Part shown: piece after piece, positions 46,978 through 58,438 of the stretch | How the letters are laid out: each line of letters opens with the position of its first letter | Numbering within the stretch: the stretch's first letter is position 1 | From: Aricia agestis | Lineage: Eukaryota > Arthropoda > Insecta > Lepidoptera > Lycaenidae | Reading direction: 5' to 3' | Length of the DNA: 64,000 bases | Assembly: GCF_905147365.1 (NCBI RefSeq) | Contig: NC_056406.1 | Coordinates: forward strand, 5,406,501-5,470,500 | Translations under genes and position numbers: made by a program | The notes under the pieces: model-generated | Databases searched by the model: none | The model's input: the letters and a program-made list of their open reading frames with translations, nothing else | What the model was told of the DNA's origin: nothing

Positions 46978-47629
46978 ATAAATAAAGCTTAGTTTTTAAA
47001 CACACATCTCGTCGCATCGCCTCGTCAAGTTGTAATGTGAACTGACCCTAAGAGATCAATGGATACGTCTGCCCATTCCCCTTTTACCGGGTATCATAAA
47101 GAAAATCTAATTTCACGGATAAAAGCAAATAGAGAAACATTATGTAGCCTGAAGGATTCCACCGCAATAAATAGTCGAACTCACCTGGGACTGAGGTCGG
47201 TGAGGTCGGCCAACCCATCAATATCTATCGCGGAAACCCCGTGGGCCTTCGATCAACCCATGGTCTAATTATCCATACTAATAATATTTTATTTATATTG
47301 TACTTAATATGTAAGTAGGTACGTAATTATAATTATAGATTAGTATTACATTTATATATTTATATTTTATTTTTATATAATTTGTTATCATATACTTTTC
47401 TGTTAATTTGCGTAGGTATTTATAATAATTGTTATTTTTATATAGACTCAATTGTTGTGTGCACAGATTTTTGTTACCTGTTTTCTAAATTTCCTGTAAC
47501 AGGTCTACTGGAAGAGATTCCAATCGGAATAAGTAGTACCTTTGTACTGAAATGTATTTCTAGTTTTAAGACTTTCACTGTAAACATTTTTGTGTACATA
47601 AATTATTAAATAAAATAAAAATAAATATT

Positions 47630-47830
47630 ATAAATGCGAAAGTGTGTCTATCTGTCTGTAACCTCTTCAAATATTCACGCCTAAACCGCTGAACCGATTT
47701 TGCTGAAAGGTATGGAGATACTTTGAGTCCCGGGAAGGGACATAGGACACTTTTTGTCAAATGTACGGTTCTTGCGCACTAACGAAAACGAATTTTGGGG
47801 CAGTCTTCTGGTTAAATATAATTCCACTTT
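47630..47830 (+). repeat. dispersed repeat (ATAAATGCGAAAGTGTGTCT family)
   Basis: ATGCGAAAGTGTGTCTATCT, AAACCGCTGAACCGATTTTG and GAAGGGACATAGGA match 60025-60230. It is a common lepidopteran retroelement 3' segment, noncoding. Confidence 0.7.
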
Positions 47831-47954
47831 ATCTTTCCTTGACTGATGGAATATAATTGGAAATTTTCTTATACGAGTAAAAAGCATACTGTAAAGGTTT
47901 ACGCATACTAAGCCGAACCGAACGAATCGAATTCCCAGAAGTCCTTACTGGGGT

Positions 47955-48205
47955 TATCTATAATATAAAAATGAGTCGCTGAATGTGTTGCTAAGCGCAA
48001 AACTCGAGAACGGTTGGACCGATTTCGCTAATTCTTTTTTTAAAATATTCCTTGAAGTACGAGGATGGTTCTTACGGCGATAAAAATTAAAAAAAAAATT
48101 TAAATTTCCTGAAAAAGTCTAAAAACAACACTTTTCTATACTCCCATACAAAAGTTAAAGAATCGACTGTTAGGCGATACGTAGTTCGCCGGGTCAGCTA
48201 GTTTC
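47955..48205 (+). repeat. dispersed repeat ending CGCCGGGTCAGCTAG
   Basis: AATATAAAAATGAGTCGCTG through AAAACTCGAGAACGG to TACGTAGTTCGCCGGGTCAG. A shorter relative lies at 10145-10290. Confidence 0.65.
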
Positions 48206-48690
48206 ATATAAAGAATTCTAAAATTCGTTTCTTTCGGCTTGTTCCATTCTTTCGGCTCCGATAAGTGTGCGTTAAAGGTGACTTTACGATCTTCCCATCA
48301 AGCGACTCAAATCAAGAATCAAATCAAATAATGTGCCACTTGTAAAAATGTACTAATTGATCCTTAGGTACAGTATTCCTGCTGAAAGATTGAATCTTAT
48401 TACACGTTTCTTTTCATTTTCCTTTAACACACAACTTTAAACGAAATTTTGATAAAAATTAAATTCGGCGCTTTAGAATAAAAATAAGTATTTTATGATA
48501 TCCCAGTTAAAACAATTCGATTATAAATTTTGTTTTATCAGTAAATTATTTATATGACGTCGTAGTTGTATTTAATCAATGATGTACAACTGCTCTCTGC
48601 AGTGTGTACGGTAGATGTATGTATTGTTTCATGATATTATGTAAACTAACATGCCTTGGAACAATACCAATTAACATACATTTGCTTTAC

Positions 48691-48766
48691 CTGCGCTGTG
48701 TTTCAGTATATTGTACAACCAGTTATCAGACTCAGCTGTAGGCATCTCATGCTCTCCTAGATTTTC
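48691..48766 (-). other. candidate alternative exon in calbindin intron 1
   Basis: On the minus strand a 76-bp interval is bounded by TTCTTACAAG and GCGCAG|GTAAAG, with an open frame of 25 codons. An internal ATG at 48745 starts an 18-codon frame (MPTAESDNWLYNILKHSA plus one base). That frame would join calbindin exon 2 in the correct phase, giving an isoform without the first half of EF-loop 1. Inserted after the normal first exon it would instead cause a quick stop, acting as a poison exon. The plus strand of the same stretch is also partly open. It could equally be an exon of an unseen gene or chance. Confidence 0.25.
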
Positions 48767-49144
48767 CTTGTAAGAATAAAATATAAACCACAAAACGTGT
48801 TGAGTATCAAGTATACTTTTTATGTCAGCGAAATCTATTAGTTTAAATGCCGGTGATCAAAAAAATCAGGAAACTTTAATCGTACCTTTACATTTAATAA
48901 ACTCTAATAAAAAATATGTGAGGCGCAATCGGAGCCTAAAATTGGAGGAGGTCCTTGGTATTAGCCGTATAGGGTAAGCCGCGTATATAAACTGTTCTGG
49001 AAAATCAGAGAAGTTGATTTCTAGACAGATGGCGGATATAAGTAATTTTGTCGCGTTAAGTTAAACCCATCCAACCGATCACAGCTAGAACTCGACAAGG
49101 CTTAAAATGAACGTGGCGAGAAAAGGAACTATTAATTTTATTTT

Positions 49145-49467
49145 TTATTTATAAAATAAGGGGGCAAACGAGCAAAGGGGTCACCTGATGGAAAGCAACA
49201 ACCGTCGCCCATGGACACTCGCAACATCAGAATGAGCGTTGGGCTGTGCGTTGCCGGCCTTTTAAGAGGAAATAGGGTAACAGGGGAGGGTAAGGAAGGG
49301 AAGGGAATAGGGGAGGGTAGGGAAGGGAATAGGGTAGGGGATTGGGCCTCCGGTAAACTCACTCACTCGGCGAAACACAGTGCAAGCGCTGTTTCACGCC
49401 GGTTTTCTGTGAGAACGTGGTATTTCTCCGGTCGAGCCGGCCCATTCTTGCATGGCTCTCCCACGTA
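49145..49467 (-). repeat. SINE with LINE-like 3' tail, copy 5 (minus)
   Basis: The left end is ATAAAATAAGGGGGCAAACG and the right end CATGGCTCTCCCACG. It lies about 410 bp downstream of calbindin exon 1, in intron 1. Confidence 0.87.
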
Positions 49468-49585
49468 TAATCTAACGCTGATATCATACAAAAACTTAAT
49501 TTTTGACAGTTTTCCTTTACCAGCAGCGCCCCATCCACGTTCATTTACCTAAAGCCTTGGAGCACTTTAACATTAGTGTCTAAAG

Positions 49586-49776
49586 GTGTCTAAACACGCT
49601 ATACTGAAGTTCCGCGGCGGAAATTCCGCATGATTACGTCAGCAATGTCAAACGCATATAATATTATAACGCGACGGGATTTCGGCATGGTGTGTCATCG
49701 GTATTTAAAAGTACATTGCAGGCGGAAGCAAGCCGAACTTCCGCCGCGGAAATTCGGCATAGTGTGTTTAGACACT
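49586..49776. mobile_element. MITE with GTGTCTAAACAC ends
   Basis: GGTGTCTAAACACGCTATAC at the left mirrors ATAGTGTGTTTAGACAC at the right; an inner pair TTCCGCGGCGGAA is itself palindromic. It sits about 100 bp from the calbindin exon 1 donor. Confidence 0.78.
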
Positions 49777-49879
49777 TAAATTGATATAAACCGACCGCAT
49801 GACGTAGGTCCGTCAACTGCCTAGGAATCAATTTCCTCGATGGTGCGTAGTTGCGGGAATGAAAACAAAAATAACATAC

Positions 49880-50030
49880 CGTCTCCATCGTAGTGACTCC
49901 ATATTTCCATGAACTGGTTGGCCGACAGCTTCTTCAGCTCCCTGGAGTCAGGGTCGCGGTACTGCCTCATGAAGTTGGTCGCCTTATCCAGGTTCAGCCT
50001 CTTCGCTGCCGACGGGGAGTCCAGACTCAT
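49880..50030 (-). CDS. Cbp53E: calbindin (Cbp53E/calbindin-32 type), first coding exon
   Basis: Start exon of a cytosolic EF-hand calcium-binding protein; the fly family member is a neuronal calcium buffer/sensor. From the ATG at 50030 it encodes 50 residues plus one base. They include a NFMRQYRDPDSRELKKLSA segment that I recognise as the highly conserved N-terminus of insect Cbp53E, followed by MEIWSHYDGD, where EF-loop 1 begins (D48, D50). The reading frame ends one base into a Gly codon at a good donor (G|GTATGT). That base joins the GG that opens the exon at 32413 and completes the loop DGDGNGYIEGTE. The first ATG was chosen because the sequence upstream has stops and the N-terminal length matches the family. 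The next intron is 17,466 bp. Identification is by memory of the fly protein, not a search. Confidence 0.93.
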
Positions 50031-50133
50031 TGTACTATGCTAAGTTATCTATTGTAAATAAAATTTTGGCTTTGCTTATTGTCTGTGCGTTACTTAGAAT
50101 GTTTGGTGTAGTTTTAGGTGGTTAGGCGCCCAT
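50031..50133 (-). other. Cbp53E: putative calbindin 5' UTR segment with 3' splice acceptor
   Basis: Directly upstream of the calbindin ATG, reading on the minus strand, a pyrimidine-rich TTTTCATTGTTTCAG ends at 50134. This looks like a 3' splice site. The exon would carry about 103 bp of leader containing a tiny upstream reading frame (ATG GGC GCC stop). If correct, there is at least one more noncoding exon, and the promoter lies further right. No transcript evidence is available; the splice signal alone supports this. Confidence 0.5.
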
Positions 50134-51369
50134 CTGAAACAATGAAAATAACTGTAAATTACAGGAACCTAATGTTAGGTGTAAGGGTCATACTTTGTAG
50201 GACAAAGAGTTTTACATTTTAGAAAACGCTCGTAGCCAAATATAAAACAACTTAACAACAGTAATTAATAATTTTATTTCGCATGAAATTGGCCATCCAA
50301 TAAAAGTCAATGACAAGTTAACGAGCAGTTAAATATTAATAGCAATTAATTATGTCGATAGGTGGTCCGTGCCGTTATGCGCGGTTCGCCGTACTAAAAT
50401 GTAAGGTGGCGCTATTGTTTGTGTCGTGTAAACAGTTACTATTCAATTGTTTTGAAATGTATTATTTCAATAACAAATAATAATTTCGTTTTCAGTCTTT
50501 TTTATACACACAAAATATTATTACTGGGTGTTGTTCGCAAATTCGTCGCAGCGAAATTCGTTTGAAAACATAACTTTTGCCGGGATAAAAACTATCGTAT
50601 GTTCTTTCTCGGAATTAAAACTATCTGTACCAAGTTTCAACCAAATCGGTTCAGTAGTTTAAGTATGTCCAAGCAGACAGACAGTCTAAAATATCGCCAC
50701 ACATCTTTTCCTGCAATGACAATGTTACATTACAGTTTCATAGTATAGTAAACAAGTCTTCAAGGCTAAGCAGGCGTTAAAAAATTTTTTTTTATCTATA
50801 TTTATTTAGGAATTTTTATCCGATGACATATTTATTATCAATCACATTATAACCTAAAAAAAGGTAATGTTAAAAATTGCAGGTTCCATATGGAAAAACC
50901 TTGCCACATAGGCCAATCTGAAATCTCAATATAACGCTTAGCCACATCGGTTGATACTTGAGTTGGAACTTGAAGTCGACGCGAGGGTCGTGGAGAGGGC
51001 ACTGAGAGATTGTGTGCTAACTCATCCTGAATTGTCGAAAGAATCGACGAAAATCATGCCGAATATTTTTTTAATAATATTTGTTTTTAATAATTTTGTT
51101 CCTCGTGGACCTTCTAGTTTATATATAATACGTCTATGTACTTTAGCCTAGTCACACAATTTCAAAGATGAAAGAAGAAAGCATGGCAGTGTGTTATAGA
51201 GCTCCAAACTGCAACTTTCCTCATCACAAAGGTTTTTCAAGGTTTTCGGATATATCGAGACTCCAACACTGATTGGCACGAGGGAGCGAGCGGGGCGCTG
51301 CACTAAATAATTCATAGGACAATCGGCCATGAAGAAATGTCAATGTCGACCAGCTGAACCGAGCTATAA

Positions 51370-51470
51370 ATACAACAAAATACTTCAAAAACGGCGGAGT
51401 AATCGTTGAACATACAAAAAATATACATCCACAGCCGAACATATAGCCTCCTCCTTTTTGGAAGTCAATT
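51370..51470 (+). repeat. dispersed repeat fragment, uninterrupted reference copy
   Basis: AACGGCGGAGTAATCGTTGA to CTCCTCCTTTTTGGAAGTCA. It shows as one piece what the Harbinger insertion at 12570-14400 splits. Confidence 0.6.
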
Positions 51471-51704
51471 AAACATGAGGATAGGCTTCTTCGATGCTAT
51501 AGCATAATATAATAAAATTAATACTGCAATGTTTTAATGCTAGAAGCAGCACCAGCATAGACAGTAAATAAAATCTGTTTTTCAACGTTTGAGAATGTCG
51601 CTGACACTAACTTATGCAAAATGTCGAATTTTGGTCGAATTATTCACTGGATCTGCTCCGACCTTTGCGTATTTATATTCCCTGGTATGAAATCAAAGGG
51701 GGGC

Positions 51705-51859
51705 CTAGAGACAAGTGTCAAGCGATTATCGTAAACGCCACCAAAATGTATGAGATTTGACATTAGTATTCGCTAGCGAAGCGATGACTTAATTTGTCAC
51801 ATCGCATACATTTTGTTGGCCGTTGGCGTTTACGATAATCGCTTGCCACTTGTCTAGTA
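51705..51859. mobile_element. MITE, CTAGACAAGTGGCAAG family, copy 3
   Basis: Both arms are well preserved (CAAGCGATTATCGTAAACGCC and complement) with the shared central TTCGCTAGCGAAGCGATGAC. Confidence 0.82.
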
Positions 51860-53063
51860 GGGCCGAGCTCTTGATATTATGACCTCGGGGTGCCCGAGGG
51901 TCGAGGAGGTAATAAAGTATGTGGCATACATTAATAAGTCTAATTAATTAATAGTATCTCAGTATAGAGTCGTATTTTCTGCGACAAAATATTATGTTTT
52001 TCATTCTGTTGTTGTGTCTACATTTATTTTTCCTTTTCAGTAGCTTCATGAAGATTTATTATTAACGTTGTTTTCGCAAACCGCGCCATGTATAATGTAT
52101 GAAGTGTAATGGTGTAATGGTACATTATGTATGATTTGTATCACAATAATTAAATATAATATTATCATAATTGACTTATTATTATACAGATGTTAATTTT
52201 ATAGACATCACCAAAAGGATAGTTATGTCTTCCTATGTAATAAAGCCACACGTAGGTACGGAGGAAATAAACAAAGGGTTTCACTCAAGGAGTGCCGGCA
52301 GTAAGACATTACTTCCTCTCCTACGTCGCCCCGGCGGTTTACTATCCCGGTATATCGAATTTTTGATCAAGTATTGATACAGTTATTATTAACCATCCCA
52401 AAAAAGTGCAAAACGCCGCTAATTTATACTTCGTAAACCACTTTAGTATATTATAGCAGAGCTTCCCAAACTTACTTGTACTGTGACGCCCTTGGGACTT
52501 TGTCATTTCTTTACGACGCCCCTCAACCCAGCCCCCAAACACACTTTTGGATATTCATATTTTTATTAGGAAATGATGACCAAATCAAAACATGAGCATA
52601 AAAATTGAAAGAGATATAATTTATGAAAGATATAAAAGCCAGCAAGGCTGGCAAATGTGAAGGCTGCGCTTGCTTTTCTGAGCATAGCTTCTGAAACCAG
52701 GGATGATGATTTAGTCTGCCCGGGAATGCCGGGATGTATGATTGACATAATATTATGCGTTAGCATTCTAAATAGTTTGTGGACATAATGTGCGCGGCAC
52801 TCAGTCGATTTGGTTGTGTTGACTTGCAGTTTGAGTACACGACGTACAGTTTGGGAAGCCCTGTAAGTATAAAGTATGGATAATATGGCTAGATTGTGTT
52901 ATTACAAATTGTTTTTGTAATTTCACGAGACTGTAATGAATAGGGTTGAGGGAGATCAGTGGTCGTTTTGGAACATCACTCGTACATAATTTATAAGAAA
53001 TTATACATTCCTTCAGTTTATAATTACAATACTCCAGTAAAATTACGGCTCAAAATGGGTAAA

Positions 53064-53688
53064 TAAACATGAACGAACACAGTTTGGGGATTTTAAGGAT
53101 CGATAGGGGGGTGTATTCTTAGCATAAATTCCAATTTGAGGGGTTCTACGGAGGTCAGCTCAAGGTCATTTCGATGGAAACGCGTTTAATTCGATATCTC
53201 GAGAATGATCAGTGTTAGGCAAAAAATTGTAGAGACCTTTTCTCTTCCGGCGCGGATTTCGCTCGGTAAAGTAATGCATAGCTCCGAATAGAAAAAAAAG
53301 TTTAAGAAAAAAATTGTTCATAATTAAAATATCTAGACTTTGATGATCGGCAAAAACTAAAGTTTAATAAAATTGAATGGTTGGGGAGAAAACGTCGAAA
53401 AATAGAAAAAAAGTAGAATTTTTGCCTTGCGGGAGTAATAAGTTGAAAAATATTAATGTTAAAAAATAGTTTGAGATACAAAAGTTAGTAAATTTATTTT
53501 GGAAGAGAAAAGCTCTCTACAATTTTTTGCCTAACACTAATCACTCTCGAGATATCGAATTAAACGCGTTTCCATCGAAATGACCTTGAACTGACCTCAG
53601 TAGAACCCCTCAAATTGGAATTTATGCTCAGAATACGACCCCCTATCGATCCTTAAAATCTCCAAACTGTGTTCGTTCATGTTTATTT
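53064..53688. mobile_element. foldback element with ~170-bp inverted arms
   Basis: ATGAACGAACACAGTTTGG at the left mirrors CCAAACTGTGTTCGTTCAT at the right. The arms extend through CATTTCGATGGAAACGCGTT to ATTTTTTGCCTAACACT. The centre of about 280 bp is AT-rich and noncoding. Confidence 0.82.
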
Positions 53689-53790
53689 ATTTCGTAATTT
53701 GATTGGACTACAATGATATTATGCGTATCAAATAATATTAAATATTGATTGAGTACCTATTTGAGTGACAATAATAAAATATTATGTTTT

Positions 53791-54235
53791 TAGGGTTCCG
53801 TACCCAAAGGGTAGAAACGGGACCCTATTACTGAGACTTCAATGTCTGTCGGTCTGTCTGTCTCCACGCTGTAACTCAATAACCGCTATATCTAGACTTC
53901 TGAAATTTTCACATGTTGTGTATTTCTGTTGCCGCTATAACAACAAATACTAAAAACAAAATAAAATTAATGTTTAAGGGGGGCTCCCATACAACAAACG
54001 TTATTTTTTGGCCTTTTTTGCTCTATTTGCTCTATATCAATAATGGCAACTAACAGGCAATGTGTTCATAAAGATCATGTCTACTTTAATAATTAATACT
54101 TAATGATATTTAAATAAAATAAAAATTTAAGGGGAGGCTCTCAATTCTCATCCAAAAAAAAAAAAATTTTGGGCTATTTTTTCTCTATAACGATACGAAA
54201 CCCTTCGTGCGCGAGTCCGACTCCTACTAGGCCGA
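53791..54235 (+). repeat. dispersed repeat starting AGGGTTCCGTACC
   Basis: GGGTTCCGTACCCAAAGGGT, a TGTCTGTCGGTCTGTCTGTC run, GGGGGGCTCCCATACAACAA and TTCGTGCGCGAGTCCGACTC are typical parts of this high-copy moth repeat. Related to 38450-39170. Confidence 0.7.
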
Positions 54236-54324
54236 TTATTTTAATTTCTTCGGTGTGAGGTAGGTAATGTTCAAGACACACGCTTTAGCTTTAGGGCAAA
54301 ATCTATACATCTATACCTACATAT

Positions 54325-54675
54325 AAATAAAATTGGAGTGTCTGTTTGTAATATTAAAATAACCGTTTTTTACTACATGCATATGAATGTTTAGACGGTA
54401 CTTACACCAAAATAACAATTTTTAGAATTTTTGTCTGTCTGTATGTCTGTCTGTATGTCTGTCTGTATGTCTGTCTGTTTGTTCCGGCTAATCTCCGAAA
54501 TGGCTGGAGCGATTTTGACGGGACTTTTATTGGCAGATAGCTGATGTAATAAGGAGTAACATAGGCTACTTTTTAACTGACTTCCAAAAAGGAGGAGGAC
54601 ATTTTTTTACTTTTTTTATTTTTTACCTATGTATTTTACATTTTGTTGACGCGGACGAAGTCGCGGGTAACAGCT
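54325..54675 (+). repeat. dispersed repeat with TGTC microsatellite
   Basis: Starts ATAAATAAAATTGGAGTGTC, has a (TGTCTGTA)n stretch at 54430-54480, and ends GACGAAGTCGCGGGTAACAG, the same terminus as the 3009 family in inverse orientation. Confidence 0.65.
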
Positions 54676-55418
54676 AGTATTAAATAAATATTTAAGGCGA
54701 CGCCTTGATAATTTGGCTGTAGCGATATCGATTTTTCTCAGCAATGACTAAAGCTAAGAAATTAAAGTTCATTGTCAGTATTCATTATGTCTTTGTCTTT
54801 GAATTACCCATAGCATAACACGATTGGTCAACTTTTATAACACAGAATAATCAATCAAACACATATAAACCCTCCTGGCAGTCGGGTAAAAAGACCTCTG
54901 CAAAAAAGAGGGATTCCTATTTTGTCAACAGAGGAGAGTGATTTAATACATTTCATATAGCCCATCGCTTACATGAAATGTATTTATGGTTTTTAAATTA
55001 CGCGACAAAAACCATTTTGTCGCTTCGCCCTTTCCATTTTTTGCTGTTCCGTTGCTTGTTTTCTAATCTAAAACATATCCAACACGGTTTTTTACTTTAA
55101 CGCGGCGTCACCTTAGTGGACACGTCTTATTGGTTACAATTTACATCATAATAAGTAATATAAAACACATGAAAATTCAAGTTTCCAACCAATGCTGGAT
55201 AAGCGTACACTGGCTAGAGACTTTAAATATCGAGTATGCTATGGTATGGTAGCGACCTGGAGTATGCAGGTTTGGATGTGCGTTGATTATGATTTAATAA
55301 ATATATACTAAGTAATATACTTTGGGCAAACAAATAGTAAAACGAAAATCGCCAGTTCAATTTTAGAACACGAGAATTCATATTAATTACAACTATAATT
55401 TATTGTACCAAAAAACAG

Positions 55419-55653
55419 GAAATGGAATTGTTTTGTTACCGAAACTTTCTCGTCCAGCGGTCGCGATTTGAATTTGGAATCCTCGCAAATTTTCCCATTT
55501 TCCTCGGAAAAGTTTCCCAATAACAGTGGAATTACCGTGTCGAAGACTCAGCTGAACGTCCGCCAGAATTATTATCAACAAGACGAATCTTTGAACTCAT
55601 CACAACTTGACATCGTACTTCAACAAGGCGAGATGAGACTTGCAAGTTCTTGA
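55419..55653 (+). CDS. hypothetical terminal exon, unrecognised protein
   Basis: An open stretch of about 78 codons follows a possible acceptor (ACCAAAAAACAG) and ends at TGA (55651-55653). The sense translation is rich in Ser, Gln and Asn, for example GRDLNLESSQIFPFSSEKF and VRQNYYQQDESLNSSQLDI. It lacks the Lys/Ile/Leu/Phe monotony of chance frames here. It has no ATG, signal peptide, domain or recognised homologue. It could be the last exon of an unseen plus-strand gene, or chance. A Harbinger-like MITE begins 11 bp after the stop. Confidence 0.22.
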
Positions 55654-55664
55654 GTAGAGATTAA

Positions 55665-55790
55665 GGGCCTGTTTCACCACTTTCTGATAAAGTGCCTAAC
55701 AGGCTATAGGTCAAAGGACGAATATCTACCTGTGCGGTGACCATACTTTAAGAATAAAGCTATGTAAATACTAAAAGTGATCACAGGGCC
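55665..55790. mobile_element. decayed Harbinger-type MITE
   Basis: The left end GGGCCTGTTTCACCACTTTC matches 34879-35008 and follows TAA. The right end (CACAGGGCC) is eroded and lacks a matching TAA. Confidence 0.6.
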
Positions 55791-56084
55791 CTGTTGAAAT
55801 AGTATATTATCATAATAAATTCAAGACGTGAGTGGATGAATAGGGTAAGTAACATGAAAAAACTTCCTGTTTTTTTGTTTTAATGGAGGCTTTAGGGCCG
55901 GAAAAAATATTTGAAATAGAAAAAGTATGGATTATATTATGTGTAGCCAGATATATTAGCTTGGTTATGAAGTAAATAAGTCACAAGTTTTATTAAAATA
56001 ATTAGGGAAAATATGAGTTATTGTCCGTGTGTTACGAAATGTTACTTGTTCGATTCTTCCACTCATTCTTCTAATATTATTGGT

Positions 56085-56165
56085 GGTGCAAGGAGCGAGA
56101 ACAGTGGAAGATCCTGAGGGAGGCCTTTACCCAGCAGTGGGACACTATGGGCGAATAAAAAAATA
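56085..56165 (+). repeat. RTE LINE C-terminal fragment
   Basis: Translates as RTVEDPEGGLYPAVGHYGRI, the DP.GGL.PAVG signature seen at the end of lepidopteran RTE-type elements. The surrounding 120-codon frame begins in AT-rich sequence and is not a gene. Confidence 0.55.
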
Positions 56166-56169
56166 TATT

Positions 56170-58365
56170 GGCAGGTTATTTAATATATTTATGTTTACGT
56201 TTACGTGTAACGGCTGCGTAAACACACATACAAGTACACACACACGCCGGACATCCGGCCAGCGGTCCACTTCACTGCAACTTCCGGCACAATTTGAATC
56301 GCGAGCGTTATTAAGCCCGGAGTTTTCCAGATCATTCCAGAAAATTTCAGTATGTTTTGTAAAATTTCATTTATCTATACTAATATTATAAAGAGGTATA
56401 TTTTGTTTGTATAATTGTAGTGAATAGGCTCAAAAACTACTGAACCGATTTTTAAAATTCTTTCACCATTCGATAGTTACGTTATCCACGAGTAACATAG
56501 GCTAAATTTTATTTAGGAAAAAATAGGTTTGCGTACGATAAAAAATCAACCAGAAAAGTTACTTATTTAGCGTACGCTGCCTTAACTATAAAAGATAGAA
56601 CCATAAAATGTCCTAATCAATTGTAGATCTTATAAATATCTACAAAAAAGTCCGCGACACACTATACCTATCTATGTCGAGTAAGGCACAACAACTTTTT
56701 TTTTATTAAAAAAAACTTGAATTTTTTTGGACTACATTTAATGCATGCTATTAATCCTTATCAAAATAAATTATTCAATCACTAAGTACAGTTTATGTAG
56801 ATAATATTTAGTCTTTGAATGACTAAAATTGGACATTTGGTTTTGAAGTTATGGCGAAATTAAAATATGTATTACGATTTCTACTGCACGGCCCGTTGCG
56901 AAGTGGGCGTCATCAAGGCGGGAGTCGCGTGCGAGAGGGGAGTTTAGATCTATTAGTTCTTTTCAGAGTTAGAATATTACACGCTATTAAAATTTTCTTA
57001 AATATTTGAAAGTACCTAAGAGAGCCAGGTCTATTATATATTAGTCACTAAAATAAAACAATATGGACAAAACGACGTTTGCCGGGACAGCTAGTATCTT
57101 AAAAAAAAGGAAGGATACCGTAAAATGATTATCATAGCGTTAATGTGGTTATTTAGGTAGGTACCGATCAAGTAAATATTAGTCACATGAAGATTTTTAA
57201 TTTTCTTTCATTTGTGTTTTACACACACACACATAGACAGACAGACACGTCAAGCTTATAACATCCTTCTTTTTGCGACAGGGGTTAAAAAGGGTTAAAA
57301 AACTATTACTTTATTGACTTTAAACAATAACTTTGACTTTCCGACAGGAATCAACAGCCGAATACAGGTCAACACAAACCTAAACACTTCTAATTGCTAT
57401 TCCAAAAGCAACCTTTGTTTTGGAGCTAAGTGCAGCTAGGGCAAAGTACAGCTAGAGATGATAAACAGTTGCTAATTGCTGTTTCTAAATAAAGCTATTT
57501 TCAAAAAGCCGACCTTGGACAGCAGCCAAACGGAAACCTAAATTAAAAATTACATCTTTTATTTTAACGGTTCGGACACAACAAATGCAGTGAAAGACTA
57601 AAGTAGAGCAACTTTTATGCACTGTAAATGGAATAGGAGTCTGTTTCAGAATATAAAACAGGACGCAAAGCTTTTGGATAACTTTACTTAGTCCATCTGA
57701 TCCCAAAAAAAGGAAGGTTGAAAGATAAGAGAAGTATTTGGTTAGGTTCTACATTACTGCGTGTATTATGCGCAATAATACTTAATTCTTGTTACAATTT
57801 TATAATCATTTTTAATGCGACAAAAACAACAAAAAGTACGAACTCTTTTATCTTATCATGTTAGCAAAAGGCTTGGCCACAAACGGATATCTTGGCTCCA
57901 GAATCTGAAAATTTTTTAAATATAGTTTTTTTTAATAATCACCAACCTCCCAAAGGAGACGGCACGTTAAGAAAACTATTATTTTTAATTAATTTAAATT
58001 ATAATATTACACAAACATTGCTATAATCTTCATAATTAGAACATAAACGTAGGGACGCATTAGTCCCAAAGGTATTAGAGATTACAGATAACCTTTAGTG
58101 AGTGAATTGGGTGAGGTGAGCCCATTCGCTCTGTCCGCCATCGCCCGGATTAGCTCGCTTCGGCGGACTTAACACTATCACCATTCACATACATAACTAT
58201 CCGTATAATATTATGTCTTATGTAATCATATTGTGACTATTGTCATGGTATCTTGTGACTGTTTGTGTAAACCTAGTGGATACTGTGTCCTTAAAGTTTG
58301 CGCCTTGTTGCCTTGTATCTAAATCTCTATGTTTTTTCTTCTTTTAAGTCTGCTCAGGCTCGTCT
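56170..58365. other. stretch with repeat fragments only
   Basis: 56385-56560 resembles a retroelement 3' segment (ATCTATACTAATATTATAAA, then AACTACTGAACCGATTTTTA). Apart from the 57215 repeat, nothing else is recognisable. Confidence 0.45.
57215..57300. repeat. short dispersed repeat (GACAGACAGACACGTCAA)
   Basis: ACAGACAGACACGTCAAGCTTATAAC then GGGGTTAAAAAG. Relatives lie at 45305-45440 (inverted) and 46255-46315. Confidence 0.6.
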
Positions 58366-58370
58366 AAACA

Positions 58371-58438
58371 TTTCCTTAGCCCTCTGGATGAAGATAATGG
58401 TTTTTAATTTATTATCTTTATCCAGAGGGCTAAGGAAA
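58371..58438. other. 68-nt hairpin, 28-bp stem and 12-nt loop
   Basis: The left arm 58371-58398 and right arm 58411-58438 pair over 28 positions with one mismatch (G opposite T in the duplex read). The size matches a precursor hairpin, but near-perfect pairing is equally typical of a young inverted repeat. No second copy occurs in this window. Confidence 0.8.

Noticed and set aside
56029..56391. Possible secreted protein with a hydrophobic N-terminus
   Set aside because: The Leu/Ile run comes from AT-rich noise and the middle is a recognised RTE LINE end (DPEGGLYPAVG).
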